Source of the DNA: Litorilituus sediminis
Lineage (GTDB): Bacteria; Pseudomonadota; Gammaproteobacteria; Enterobacterales; Alteromonadaceae
Direction of reading: 5' to 3'
Length of the DNA: 64,000 bases
Assembly (NCBI RefSeq): GCF_004295665.1
Contig: NZ_CP034759.1
Span: forward strand, 1,984,001-2,048,000
Shown: positions 55,941 through 64,000 of the stretch, in pieces
How positions within the stretch are numbered: position 1 is the first letter of the stretch
Layout of the letters: each line of letters opens with the position of its first letter
Made by a program: the position numbers and the translations under genes
The notes under the pieces: generated by a model
Told to the model about the DNA's origin: nothing
Seen by the model: only the letters and a program-made list of their open reading frames with translations
The model's database searches: none

Positions 55941-56157
55941 AAACACCTCGATACTATTTTCTTGTCGGCTTTTAAAGCACAAGAAACATTAAAAAATAAT
56001 CATAATGAAAAAATAATACGCAGCTTTAAAATAACAAACAAGCAAACTTGAACTATTGAATTGAAACAAGATTTTATCAGCAAAGGTCAACACACCCTAA
56101 TGACAAACCCACAAACAATGGCATAATAGCTAAGCAACACACTTTAAAGGATGCTGA

Positions 56158-57414
56158 ATGAAAGCTATTGCCCTTATTTTCACGCTCATTGTCTCAAGCT
56201 ATAGCGTCGCTACAGAACAAGCAGAAGAAATATTTGCTCAATTAACGCCATCACTTTATCAGATCAAGCTTATTGATAAAGCCAGTGGTGAAAAATCCTC
56301 CATAGGCTCTGGCTTTCAAATAACCTCAGATGGACTTATTGCCACTAACTACCATGTAATTTCTAGCTTTGCTCGTCACCCAGATAAGTATCGTATGGAG
56401 TATTTAGACAACCAAGGTAGAAGTGACACACTCACACTAGAAAGTGTTGATGTGATTAATGACCTAGCCTTAGTTAAGCGCAAGGTAACTGAGCAAATGG
56501 AATACTTTCAGCTATCGAAAAGCACACCACATAAAGGTGAAAAACTTTATTCTCTTGGTAACCCGCATGACTTAGGTATGATAGTTGTTCCAGGTACTTA
56601 TAACGGTTTAAAAAAAGAATCTTTTAGTGATCGCATTCACTTTACTGGCTCAATTAACTCGGGCATGAGTGGTGGCCCCGTTGTTAATAAAGATGCTGAA
56701 GTGGTTGGCATTAACGTTGCTACATCGGGTAATCAAATTGGCTTTTTAGTACCGCACGACAAACTTATCGCGCTGTTTAACCAATATCAGCAATCTCCCC
56801 CTGAAAATATAGCCAAACAAATGGCCGAACAATTAACAGCCAGCCAACAAGAGTTAATGTCGACCTTACTTAACAGTGACTGGCAAATAAAACAGCTTGG
56901 CGGTAAAGGTATGATCCCAATTATTGATGTACCTTTTATTCGTTGTTGGGGAGATTCTAACGCCGATAAAGAAGATGCCTTGATTTTAGCGGCAGTAGCT
57001 AATTGCTCGTTAGATGAAAACACCTATATTTCTTCTCGTTTCTTTACTGGCAGTATTGAAATTGAGTATAGGTATATGCAAGCAAAAGAGCTTAGCGACA
57101 ATAAGTTTTATCACCTTTACCGACAACAAATAGCGCGTGCAGGCGCAGGCAATAGAGCGGGCAAAGATGATGTGAGTGAATACCAATGTCACCATGATTT
57201 AGTTATGCCAGAAAATAAAGCTATTACCAATAAAAGCATATTTTGTACGCGAGCTTATAAAGACTTTCCTGAACTTTACGACGTACTTTATTTGGCCGCT
57301 TCAATTGATAAAGGCCAACAAGCGTTAGTCAGTCATTTTACTTTAGCCGGTGTTAATCAAGAAAATGCCATGGCCTTTACCCGTAAATTTATGGAGGCAG
57401 TATCATGGAACTAG
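56158..57414 (+). CDS. Secreted trypsin-like (S1C) serine protease with extra C-terminal domain
   Basis: The 418-residue protein has a signal peptide (1-18) and a trypsin-like domain with His66 (NYHVIS), Asp102 (INDLALV) and Ser171 (GMSGGPVV), as in DegP/HtrA catalytic domains. There is no PDZ domain. Residues about 230-418 form a separate region with several Cys, function unknown. The stop overlaps the start of the FHA gene by 10 bases, so the two are translationally coupled. Confidence 0.87.
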   Translation: MKAIALIFTLIVSSYSVATEQAEEIFAQLTPSLYQIKLIDKASGEKSSIGSGFQITSDGLIATNYHVISSFARHPDKYRMEYLDNQGRSDTLTLESVDVINDLALVKRKVTEQMEYFQLSKSTPHKGEKLYSLGNPHDLGMIVVPGTYNGLKKESFSDRIHFTGSINSGMSGGPVVNKDAEVVGINVATSGNQIGFLVPHDKLIALFNQYQQSPPENIAKQMAEQLTASQQELMSTLLNSDWQIKQLGGKGMIPIIDVPFIRCWGDSNADKEDALILAAVANCSLDENTYISSRFFTGSIEIEYRYMQAKELSDNKFYHLYRQQIARAGAGNRAGKDDVSEYQCHHDLVMPENKAITNKSIFCTRAYKDFPELYDVLYLAASIDKGQQALVSHFTLAGVNQENAMAFTRKFMEAVSWN

Positions 57415-58388
57415 CACATAAAGAAATTATTATTGAAGAAATTAGTCGCGGTCAAAAGCTATTACATCGTCATAAGCTAAGTAAAGATAAAGTATCTATC
57501 GGACGTGGTTATCATAATGACATCATCTTATCTGACCCGCATATTTGCCCCGCTCACCTTACTATTGAGCTGAACAATGGCTTTTGGCAAGTTAAGGATA
57601 ACAACAGTGTCAATGGCAGCTTTTTAGAAAACCCTAAAGAGAAAAAGAAACCTGCGGATAAACATATTATTGAAGATGGCGATATTATTAGCTTAGGTAA
57701 AAGCCATTTAAGAATTCTATTTACAGATCACCAAGTAGCGCCAACGGTTAGTTTTAGCCCGTTTGAGAGCTTTATCAACCTAATGCGCCACCCATTAGCA
57801 CTGGTATTAAGTATTGCGCTATTTACTTTTGTTGCCGGTACTATCTTCTATTTAGATAAACCAACCGAAGTTAACTTTAGTCAGCTACTTGTGCCTGCTG
57901 TTGGTATGAGCCTGCTATTTGCCTTATGGCCTGGCGGTGTCGCGCTGATTTCCCACTTAAGTAAACACGATGCCCGGGTAATGACACAACTGGGCATTAG
58001 CTTTGCGTTTTTTAACTTGATGTGGTTTAGCGACCTATTGGAGAACATAGTCGCCTTTAATTCAGCTAGTGGCGCAATGCTCACTCATATTATTGCTGTT
58101 CTGCCCATTGGCTTAGCATTTTGTCTACTCTGGTTAAATTGTTATATCGGTTTTCATATGACAGCTAAACGCAGAATGATAATCGCCGCTAGCATAACAA
58201 CGGTACTCTTTGGAGGTAGCTATTTAGTGCAATACAGTAACAAGCCAGAATTTAGTGCTCGACCAAATTATGACAGCACCATAATGACGCCAAGTTTCTT
58301 ATTAACCTCATCAAGTAGTGTTGACGAATTCATCGAAGACAGCAGCAAGTTATTTGAAAAAGCCAATAAAGCGGCGAAAGAAAACTAA
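57405..58388 (+). CDS. FHA-domain membrane protein
   Basis: The 327 residues have an N-terminal FHA domain (about 25-95: VSIGRGYHNDIILSDPHICP, then AHLTIEL and NNSVNGSFLE). Four or five membrane segments follow (about 128-285) and a short polar tail. FHA domains bind phosphothreonine. The Ser-x-x-His loop is altered to PHICPAH, so ligand binding may differ. Coupling to the upstream periplasmic protease suggests that the pair works together across the membrane. Confidence 0.85.
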   Translation: MELAHKEIIIEEISRGQKLLHRHKLSKDKVSIGRGYHNDIILSDPHICPAHLTIELNNGFWQVKDNNSVNGSFLENPKEKKKPADKHIIEDGDIISLGKSHLRILFTDHQVAPTVSFSPFESFINLMRHPLALVLSIALFTFVAGTIFYLDKPTEVNFSQLLVPAVGMSLLFALWPGGVALISHLSKHDARVMTQLGISFAFFNLMWFSDLLENIVAFNSASGAMLTHIIAVLPIGLAFCLLWLNCYIGFHMTAKRRMIIAASITTVLFGGSYLVQYSNKPEFSARPNYDSTIMTPSFLLTSSSSVDEFIEDSSKLFEKANKAAKEN

Positions 58389-58413
58389 ATCTTATTTACT
58401 GCAGGACACCGAC

Positions 58414-58460
58414 AAAAAAGGCGCTTAACTTATATAAAATATAAGCTAAGCGCCTTTTTT
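58414..58460. terminator. Bidirectional terminator between FHA gene and trpS
   Basis: Stem AAAAAAGGCGCTTA...TAAGCGCCTTTTTT with a further inner pairing CTTATA/TATAAG. It serves both the FHA gene and trpS, which converge here. Confidence 0.88.
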
Positions 58461-58499
58461 ATCTTTTTAGTTGTCTCGACCTTAAATGTGGTTTCGCAA

Positions 58500-59507
58500 T
58501 TACGGACGAGGTATAAAACCAACGGCATCATATACTGATGACAATACTTTACTTGCTCTTGCAGACGCTTTTTCCGCACCGTTTCTCATTACCTGATCTA
58601 AGAAGGCTTGATCATCACGATACTGATGGAATCGCGTTTGAATCGGCTCAAGCATAGCCACAACAGCTTCAGCTACATCACCTTTTAAGTGACCATACAT
58701 TTTATCTTCATAGGCAGGCACTAAATCAGCAACCGATTTACCTGTCGCACAAGAAAGTAACGACAATAAGTTAGAAACACCTGGTTTTTCAGCAACATCA
58801 AAATAAATACGTGCTTGCTCATCTGAGTCAGTTACCGCACGTTTTATCTTCTTAGCAATCTTTTTAGGATCTTCTAACAAGCCGATAAAGTTACCTGGGT
58901 TAGTATCTGACTTTGACATTTTCTTGGTTGGCTCTAATAAGCTCATTACACGTGCGCCATGCTCAGGGATATATGGATCTGGCACGGTAAAGACATCACC
59001 ATACAAATTGTTAAAGCGTGTAGCAATATCTCTAGCAAGCTCTAAGTGTTGCTTTTGATCATCACCCACAGGCACGCGATCAGCACGATATAATAAAATA
59101 TCAGCAGCCATTAATACCGGATAAGTAAATAAACCTGAGTTCATATTTGCCTCAGATTTTTGCGACTTATCCTTATACTGCGTCATGCGGTTAAGTTCAC
59201 CCATTTGCGTATAACAATTTAATACCCAGCTAAGTTGAGCATGCTCTGGCACATGAGACTGAATAAAGATAGTGCTGTGCTCTGGATCTACACCACAAGC
59301 AAGATATAACGCTAAACCATCTAAAGTAGCTTTACGTAAATCAGCAGCATCTGGACGAACTGTAATTGCATGTTGATCAACCAGCATGTAGTAACATTCA
59401 TGGCTGGTTTGCATATCAACCCATTGTTTTAATGCACCTAAATAATTACCAATAGTAAGCTCGCCTGAAGGCTGGCAACCACTTAATACAATAGGTTTAC
59501 TACTCAT
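58500..59507 (-). CDS. trpS: Tryptophanyl-tRNA synthetase
   Basis: A 335-residue class I synthetase: [20 protein letters not shown] (the HIGH-like TIGN) and [13 protein letters not shown] (KMSKS loop). It charges tRNA-Trp. It is 34 bases after rpe, as in the damX-dam-rpe-gph-trpS cluster of gammaproteobacteria, but gph is absent. Confidence 0.97.
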   Translation of the reverse strand: MSSKPIVLSGCQPSGELTIGNYLGALKQWVDMQTSHECYYMLVDQHAITVRPDAADLRKATLDGLALYLACGVDPEHSTIFIQSHVPEHAQLSWVLNCYTQMGELNRMTQYKDKSQKSEANMNSGLFTYPVLMAADILLYRADRVPVGDDQKQHLELARDIATRFNNLYGDVFTVPDPYIPEHGARVMSLLEPTKKMSKSDTNPGNFIGLLEDPKKIAKKIKRAVTDSDEQARIYFDVAEKPGVSNLLSLLSCATGKSVADLVPAYEDKMYGHLKGDVAEAVVAMLEPIQTRFHQYRDDQAFLDQVMRNGAEKASARASKVLSSVYDAVGFIPRP

Positions 59508-59541
59508 TTTTATTACCTTAAAAATTTATTTGTTATTAATA

Positions 59542-60216
59542 CTAGCCAGATACTTTAGCTAGCTCTGCGCGCATTTCATCAATGGCTTGCTTGTAATCAG
59601 TCTGAGAAAAAATTGCCGAGCCAGCAACAAACATATCTGCACCCGCCTGTGCAATTTCAGCAATATTACTTGCTTTTACACCACCATCAACTTGCAAACG
59701 AATATCACGACCACTTGCTTCAATTTTTGCTTTAACAGCTTTTAATTTATCTAACGTTGTAGGGATAAATGATTGACCACCAAAGCCCGGATTTACTGAC
59801 ATCAATAAAATGACATCTAACTTATCCATTACATAATCTAAACAGTGTAACGGTGTTGCCGGATTCAATACTAAACCTGCCTTACAGCCATTATCTTTAA
59901 TCAACTGTAGGGTACGATCAACATGCTCACTCGCTTCAGGGTGAAAAGTAATAATATCTGCCCCTGCTTTAGCAAATGCCGGAATTAAACTATCAACGGG
60001 CTTAACCATTAAATGCACATCAATTGGTGCGGTAATACCGTAATCTCTTAACGATTGGCACACCATAGGACCAAAGGTAAGATTTGGTACATAATGGTTA
60101 TCCATCACATCAAAATGAATAACATCAGCACCTGCTGACAAAACCTTAGCAACATCATCACCTAAACGGGCAAAATCTGCAGATAAAATAGAAGGAGCAA
60201 TAAGAAAAGAAGACAT
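59542..60216 (-). CDS. rpe: Ribulose-phosphate 3-epimerase
   Basis: I place the start at the ATG at 60216 (224 residues, [21 protein letters not shown]); the longer frame to 60258 adds a non-conserved stretch. The TIM barrel shows [38 protein letters not shown] and QVDGGV. It interconverts ribulose 5-phosphate and xylulose 5-phosphate in the pentose phosphate pathway. It leads the rpe-trpS pair. Confidence 0.97.
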   Translation of the reverse strand: MSSFLIAPSILSADFARLGDDVAKVLSAGADVIHFDVMDNHYVPNLTFGPMVCQSLRDYGITAPIDVHLMVKPVDSLIPAFAKAGADIITFHPEASEHVDRTLQLIKDNGCKAGLVLNPATPLHCLDYVMDKLDVILLMSVNPGFGGQSFIPTTLDKLKAVKAKIEASGRDIRLQVDGGVKASNIAEIAQAGADMFVAGSAIFSQTDYKQAIDEMRAELAKVSG

Positions 60217-60600
60217 ATTAAATACTAGCCTAATAAAATATGCCGCTATTATACCCAACTAATATACAAATGCGAGCACCAGACCTCAACCCTACTTTGC
60301 TGGCTATAGCCTTATTCGCAGCCATTATCATAACAGCCAACTTTTCTGCACAAAAATCGTTCAAAAATTAAGGGCTTGCACCAATGGCGCGCAATTAAGC
60401 ATAAGTAAAAACTCCATCCAGAAAAAAGCATTACCTAACCAATTGATTTATTTGAGCTATATTAAAGTTGGATTGACTTAATAATAAAGGCATCAAGTTT
60501 GCTAATTCTTATGCGTGCATGAAGTAAGAAGACTAGGTTAATGAACTAGCTAACATGCCAACGAGGCATTCATACCACTTTCACACTTAAAGAGATAAAT
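60217..60600. other. Intergenic region between rpe and the TorF-type porin
   Basis: The gap holds the divergent promoters of rpe (minus) and the porin gene (plus). I see no further gene, clear consensus promoter or hairpin. A purine-rich AAAGAG site stands before the porin ATG. Confidence 0.5.
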
Positions 60601-61266
60601 ATGAAAAAAACAACATTAAAAATCGCACTATCAACATTACTTTTTTCTGCCGTATCAAGTTCCGCTTACGCCATTGATGGCCTTTCTGCCAATGTTGCCG
60701 CAACATCAAATTATTTATGGCGTGGTGTTGAACAAACTAATGGTAAAGCTGCCATCTCTGGTGGCATTGACTATAGTAGCAATTCTGGCTTCTATCTTGG
60801 CACTTGGGCATCAAATGCCGATTGGGCCGACGGTATGAGTTACGAGCTAGATCTCTATGGTGGTTTCGCAGGAGACATCAATGAACATTTATCGTTTGAT
60901 GTCGGCTTTATCTATTATGCATATCCAGATGAAACCAGTGGCGATGCCGACTTTTCCGAAGTCTATGGCAGTATTTCATTTGCAAGCTTAACCTTAGGGC
61001 TGGCCGTACTCACATCTGGCGACGGTGCTGATGCAGGTGATACTTTATACGCGAGTGCTGATTATGCCTTTGCCGTTACTGATGATTCAGATATAAACTT
61101 TCACCTTGGCTCTTATTCAGGTGATTGGCTAAGTGAAGATTACATCGATTACGGTGTCAGCTTTAATAAAGCAGGCTTTACCTTAGGCGCTTCTGCTACA
61201 GATTTAGATGGAGCAGCAGGTGATATGAAGGTATACGTCAGCTACAGTATTGACATCGATCTCTAA
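60601..61266 (+). CDS. TorF-family putative porin
   Basis: The 221-residue outer-membrane protein has a signal peptide (cut after AYA) and beta-strand repeats: LSANVAATSNYLWRGVEQTN, SGGIDYSSNSGFYLGTWASN, and MSYELDLYGGF. It ends with the strand KVYVSYSIDIDL. These are marks of the TorF/Gcw_chp family of small porin-like barrels. The substrate is unknown. It lies between rpe and dam, where most relatives have no such gene. Confidence 0.88.
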   Translation: MKKTTLKIALSTLLFSAVSSSAYAIDGLSANVAATSNYLWRGVEQTNGKAAISGGIDYSSNSGFYLGTWASNADWADGMSYELDLYGGFAGDINEHLSFDVGFIYYAYPDETSGDADFSEVYGSISFASLTLGLAVLTSGDGADAGDTLYASADYAFAVTDDSDINFHLGSYSGDWLSEDYIDYGVSFNKAGFTLGASATDLDGAAGDMKVYVSYSIDIDL

Positions 61267-61361
61267 TCATAACCGCTTAAAAATCAATCAGAGACAACAA
61301 GGTAACTTTTTGCTAGACTCAAGTTACCTTTGATTTTTTGTTTAGAAACGTGGAACTTGTG

Positions 61362-61667
61362 ATGTCAGTAGGGATAAAGACTAAACATTTCATTAGCAAT
61401 ATACGACGCTCATTTTGGTTGCTCACTTTTACTAGCTTATGTGTGATCACCGCACTTGAATATGAAGCACGAGATAGACAACAAACTGCCGCAGTGCATA
61501 CTTGTTTAGCTAAAGCTTCTTCACTACCAGTTAATCATAGTAACCACCCTTGTCAGAGTGTGCTAACACATAGGAAAAACTGGTGGTCATGGCTTACTAA
61601 CACAAATAAATCACCACACCACCATTTTCTTGAGTTTGTTGAACTAATTCACTATAGCTTTGACTAA
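61362..61667 (+). CDS. Hypothetical single-pass membrane protein
   Basis: With the ATG at 61362 the protein has 101 residues. I do not recognise it. It has one hydrophobic segment (about 18-35, RSFWLLTFTSLCVITALEY) with a basic N-terminus, and a His/Ser/Asn-rich tail with two Cys. It lies 17 bases before the DUF2970 gene and is probably co-transcribed. A TTG at 61338 is a less likely start. Confidence 0.5.
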   Translation: MSVGIKTKHFISNIRRSFWLLTFTSLCVITALEYEARDRQQTAAVHTCLAKASSLPVNHSNHPCQSVLTHRKNWWSWLTNTNKSPHHHFLEFVELIHYSFD

Positions 61668-61684
61668 GGTGAGAAATCAGCATT

Positions 61685-61897
61685 ATGCCAATATTAAGTC
61701 AGCATAATTCAAATTCATTTCTCCAAGTGGTAAAAAGTATTTTTGCTGCCTTTATTGGCGTACAAAGCGAAAAAAATAGAGCGATGGACTTTAATCACGG
61801 TAAAGCTAGCCACTATATTTTGGCAGGTATTATCGGAGTTATTGTATTTATCTTAATATTGGCGTTAGTGGTACAGTTTGTTATCGCAAACTATTGA
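61685..61897 (+). CDS. DUF2970 membrane protein
   Basis: A 70-residue protein with the DUF2970 pattern: VVKSIFAAFIGVQSEKNRAM then DFNHGKASHYILAGIIGVIV and a C-terminal membrane helix. One or two membrane passes. Function unknown; conserved in many proteobacteria. Confidence 0.83.
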   Translation: MPILSQHNSNSFLQVVKSIFAAFIGVQSEKNRAMDFNHGKASHYILAGIIGVIVFILILALVVQFVIANY

Positions 61898-61911
61898 TGA
61901 GGCAACTAACC

Positions 61912-62739
61912 TCAGGTTAACTCTTTATAAAGTGCTAATAACTCGCCGACTTTTTTTCGTTTAGTTGCTTTTTGGCTAATAGTGCGAGCAACCTTTATCG
62001 GCTTAACCTTAAAGGCATGTTCATATATTTTTCTCGTCCAAATGGTATCGTGATTTGATATCAATACAGACACAGGTAACTTGGCACAGACTTCTTCCGC
62101 TGCATTAGCTAAATCTGCTTGTTCATCTAGACCAAAGCCATTACCTGCATAGCTAGTAAAGCTTGCTGTTTTACTTAACGGTACATAAGGCGGATCGCAA
62201 TAAATAACATCACCTTCCTTTACACGTGCAAAGGTATCCCGATAGCCTTCACAAACAAACGTGGCCTTTTGCGCTTTTTCTGCAAAGTAATTCAGCTCTA
62301 ACTCAGGGAAGTATGGTCTTTTGTATTTACCAAAAGGGACATTATAGCCACCTGATTTGTTATAGCGGCATAAGCCATTATAACCGTGTCGATTCATATA
62401 AAGAAAAACCAATGATCTAAAGTAGCTATCATTACTCGCATTAAACTCAGCTCGCAATTGATAGTAGTGTTCTGCTTGATTATTTTCTGGGGTAAATAAT
62501 GCTTTAGCATCCTTAATAAAGGCATCAGGTTGCTTTTGCAAAATTTTATATAAGTTGATTAAGTCCTGATTAATATCGTTAAGTGTATAACTTTTATAAT
62601 CAGTGTTTAAGAAAATTGAGCCGGCACCAACAAAAGGCTCTATTAAATGCTCACCTTTAGGCAACATTTTAACAATAACATCACTTAGGCCGTATTTACC
62701 TCCGGCCCATTTTAAAAATGCTCGATGTTTTTTGCTCAT
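61912..62739 (-). CDS. dam: DNA adenine methylase (GATC)
   Basis: The ATG at 62739 gives 275 residues and the expected start MSKKHRAFLKWAGGKYGL; 62763 would add eight residues. The SAM site is FVGAGSIF (36-43) and the catalytic motif DPPY at 182-185. Dam methylates adenine in GATC, used for mismatch repair and replication timing. It follows the damX-like gene. Confidence 0.95.
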   Translation of the reverse strand: MSKKHRAFLKWAGGKYGLSDVIVKMLPKGEHLIEPFVGAGSIFLNTDYKSYTLNDINQDLINLYKILQKQPDAFIKDAKALFTPENNQAEHYYQLRAEFNASNDSYFRSLVFLYMNRHGYNGLCRYNKSGGYNVPFGKYKRPYFPELELNYFAEKAQKATFVCEGYRDTFARVKEGDVIYCDPPYVPLSKTASFTSYAGNGFGLDEQADLANAAEEVCAKLPVSVLISNHDTIWTRKIYEHAFKVKPIKVARTISQKATKRKKVGELLALYKELT

Positions 62740-62799
62740 TCTGCCTATTAGCCTTACTTTCAATCATAATGAAAAATTGAAGCAGGATTGTAGCCTGAT

Positions 62800-64000
62800 T
62801 TACTGCTTAAAGGTATTTATTTCACCCACAATTGCAGAATTTGCTTTAATCCAAGGCCCTCTGCTCTTAATTTGTTCGGGCAATGAACTTAACGCCTGAC
62901 TAGCTTCTGTTTTTGTTGCAAAAACTTCTGTGGTAACCACAATCATTTGGGAGTCTGCAAACTTCCTTTTATAGCTATACAAAGCTAACTCTTTATGTTC
63001 ATCAATGAACTTTTGCCATAATTCAAGCTTTGCAAAACCAGCTATCTGCACGGTATAACCATTACCAGTATCTAAATAATAATTTGCATCTAAATCATGA
63101 CTCTCTGACGCTACCACTTTCGATGTTAACTCACTATGCGTTAATGCTTGCAGTACATCAGAAGTATCTGCTGAAATAACTTCTGCAGTTTCGACTTGCA
63201 AGGCCCCAGCAACAATTGCAGAGACTATCTCTTCATTGCTAGCTTGCTCTATAGGTGATTCAAGCTCAGCCTTAGACATATCATTATGCACAGAGGCACT
63301 CTCATCGGCGACAGCGACAGCAATATCAACCGACTCACTTAATTCAGCAACAGTTAATTCTTGTTGCTCAACATTAGATACCTGCATCTTTTCTTGAGCT
63401 GCAGGCTTTGCTTCTGAGCCAAGCTCAATAGCCTTATCAGGCAAATTAGCTAAACTAAACTCTTCATACTGAGATATTGCGAAATAACTCAAAGCAGTGA
63501 ACAGTAATAAAGCGAGCACTGCTAATGATATTTTATATAAAGTTGCAGGTGATATTAACTTTGAGTTATCTGGAAATTGTTGTTGGCTAGCTTTAATTAT
63601 TTGCCCCGAATTAGCATCAACAATTGTGAGCTTACCTTTAAACAATTCTTTATTGGTTACAATATCTCGAACAGCATCTTGGCTCGCAAATAAGACCACA
63701 TTAATTGCCAGCTTTGCTTTACTGCTAATAGCAACGAGTTGACTTAATTCATATTTTAATTGCAAAGATAATGCTTGCGCATGATCTAAAACGATGGTGA
63801 TGTCTTGCTGCTGCTGATTAGCCAATTTTATGATACTAACCGCTAACGACTGCTCAGGATCAAATAAGGTATTTGCAAAAAGCTGCTCAATTATTCTACA
63901 GCGCATTTGAATATCGTTAAGCTTAGTTGAAGCTGAAACAAAAGCTACATTTAAAGCTTGCTCGGATTTTTCAGGTGACTGGCCTAAGGTAGATAGGTAT
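62800..64000 (-). CDS. damX: DamX-like SPOR-domain protein, 5' end outside the window
   Basis: The frame remains open to the right edge, so the N-terminus is missing. Visible parts in order: the end of an ATPase-like domain (DITIVLDHAQALSLQLKYEL), a membrane helix (LYKISLAVLALLLFTALSYF), a long acidic Glu/Ala/Ser-rich linker, and a C-terminal SPOR domain (NGYTVQIAGFAKLELWQKF to the end) that binds denuded septal glycan. The position before dam supports damX, a cell-division protein. Confidence 0.87.
   Translation of the reverse strand, partial: YLSTLGQSPEKSEQALNVAFVSASTKLNDIQMRCRIIEQLFANTLFDPEQSLAVSIIKLANQQQQDITIVLDHAQALSLQLKYELSQLVAISSKAKLAINVVLFASQDAVRDIVTNKELFKGKLTIVDANSGQIIKASQQQFPDNSKLISPATLYKISLAVLALLLFTALSYFAISQYEEFSLANLPDKAIELGSEAKPAAQEKMQVSNVEQQELTVAELSESVDIAVAVADESASVHNDMSKAELESPIEQASNEEIVSAIVAGALQVETAEVISADTSDVLQALTHSELTSKVVASESHDLDANYYLDTGNGYTVQIAGFAKLELWQKFIDEHKELALYSYKRKFADSQMIVVTTEVFATKTEASQALSSLPEQIKSRGPWIKANSAIVGEINTFKQ

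Overview
The window reads as chromosome of a marine, low-GC gammaproteobacterium of the Alteromonadales, most likely Colwelliaceae (Colwellia/Thalassotalea type). This is inferred from conserved gene blocks (dusB-fis, damX-dam-rpe-trpS, a complete S10 ribosomal protein operon, an EF-G2-type fusA) together with PEP-CTERM proteins, a TorF-type porin, an acrylate-detoxification pair and AT-rich spacers. I see no tRNA, rRNA, CRISPR array or prophage.

Layout. 1-7.7 kb: end of a DUF4382 protein, divergent hutI/hutC around a palindromic operator, dusC, small metabolic genes, and a REP-associated tyrosine transposase (RAYT) whose stop codon lies inside its own REP pair. 7.7-13 kb: S10 operon (rpsJ to rpsQ) on the minus strand, with promoter, folded leader and terminator; it is not followed by the spc operon. 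13-19 kb: succinate-semialdehyde dehydrogenase, fusA with a downstream fragment of a second EF-G gene, and acuR-acuI with two identical operators. 19-27 kb: M48 protease with two YbjQ proteins, purD, a methyltransferase, a tandem structured repeat, purH, fis and dusB.

27-34 kb is the most interesting region. It encodes a pepsin-type aspartic protease, a GNAT acetyltransferase, a split-borosin alpha-N-methyltransferase (SonM type, with all four OphMA active-site positions conserved in spacing), four tandem precursor peptides, a second GNAT, a fifth divergent precursor and a TPR-GGDEF protein. I read this as a multi-precursor RiPP (borosin) locus in which peptide backbone amides would be N-methylated. 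The roles of the protease, the GNATs and the cyclase are inference.

34-48 kb: a 0.57 kb element bounded by a perfect 33-bp inverted repeat, prmA, rraA-like, a CysG with a vestigial SUMT domain, two PEP-CTERM proteins, one intact IS4-family insertion sequence, a long RluA-type synthase, an S41 protease remnant and assorted enzymes. 48-55 kb: a probable copper-linked outer-membrane locus (two TonB receptors, one with a Met/Asp-rich tandem repeat, a BNR protein with a CVCC motif, a TlpA-like thioredoxin) with three copies of a shared operator-like sequence. 55-64 kb: class D beta-lactamase, a protease-FHA pair, trpS, rpe, a TorF porin, two small membrane proteins, dam and a damX cut by the window edge.
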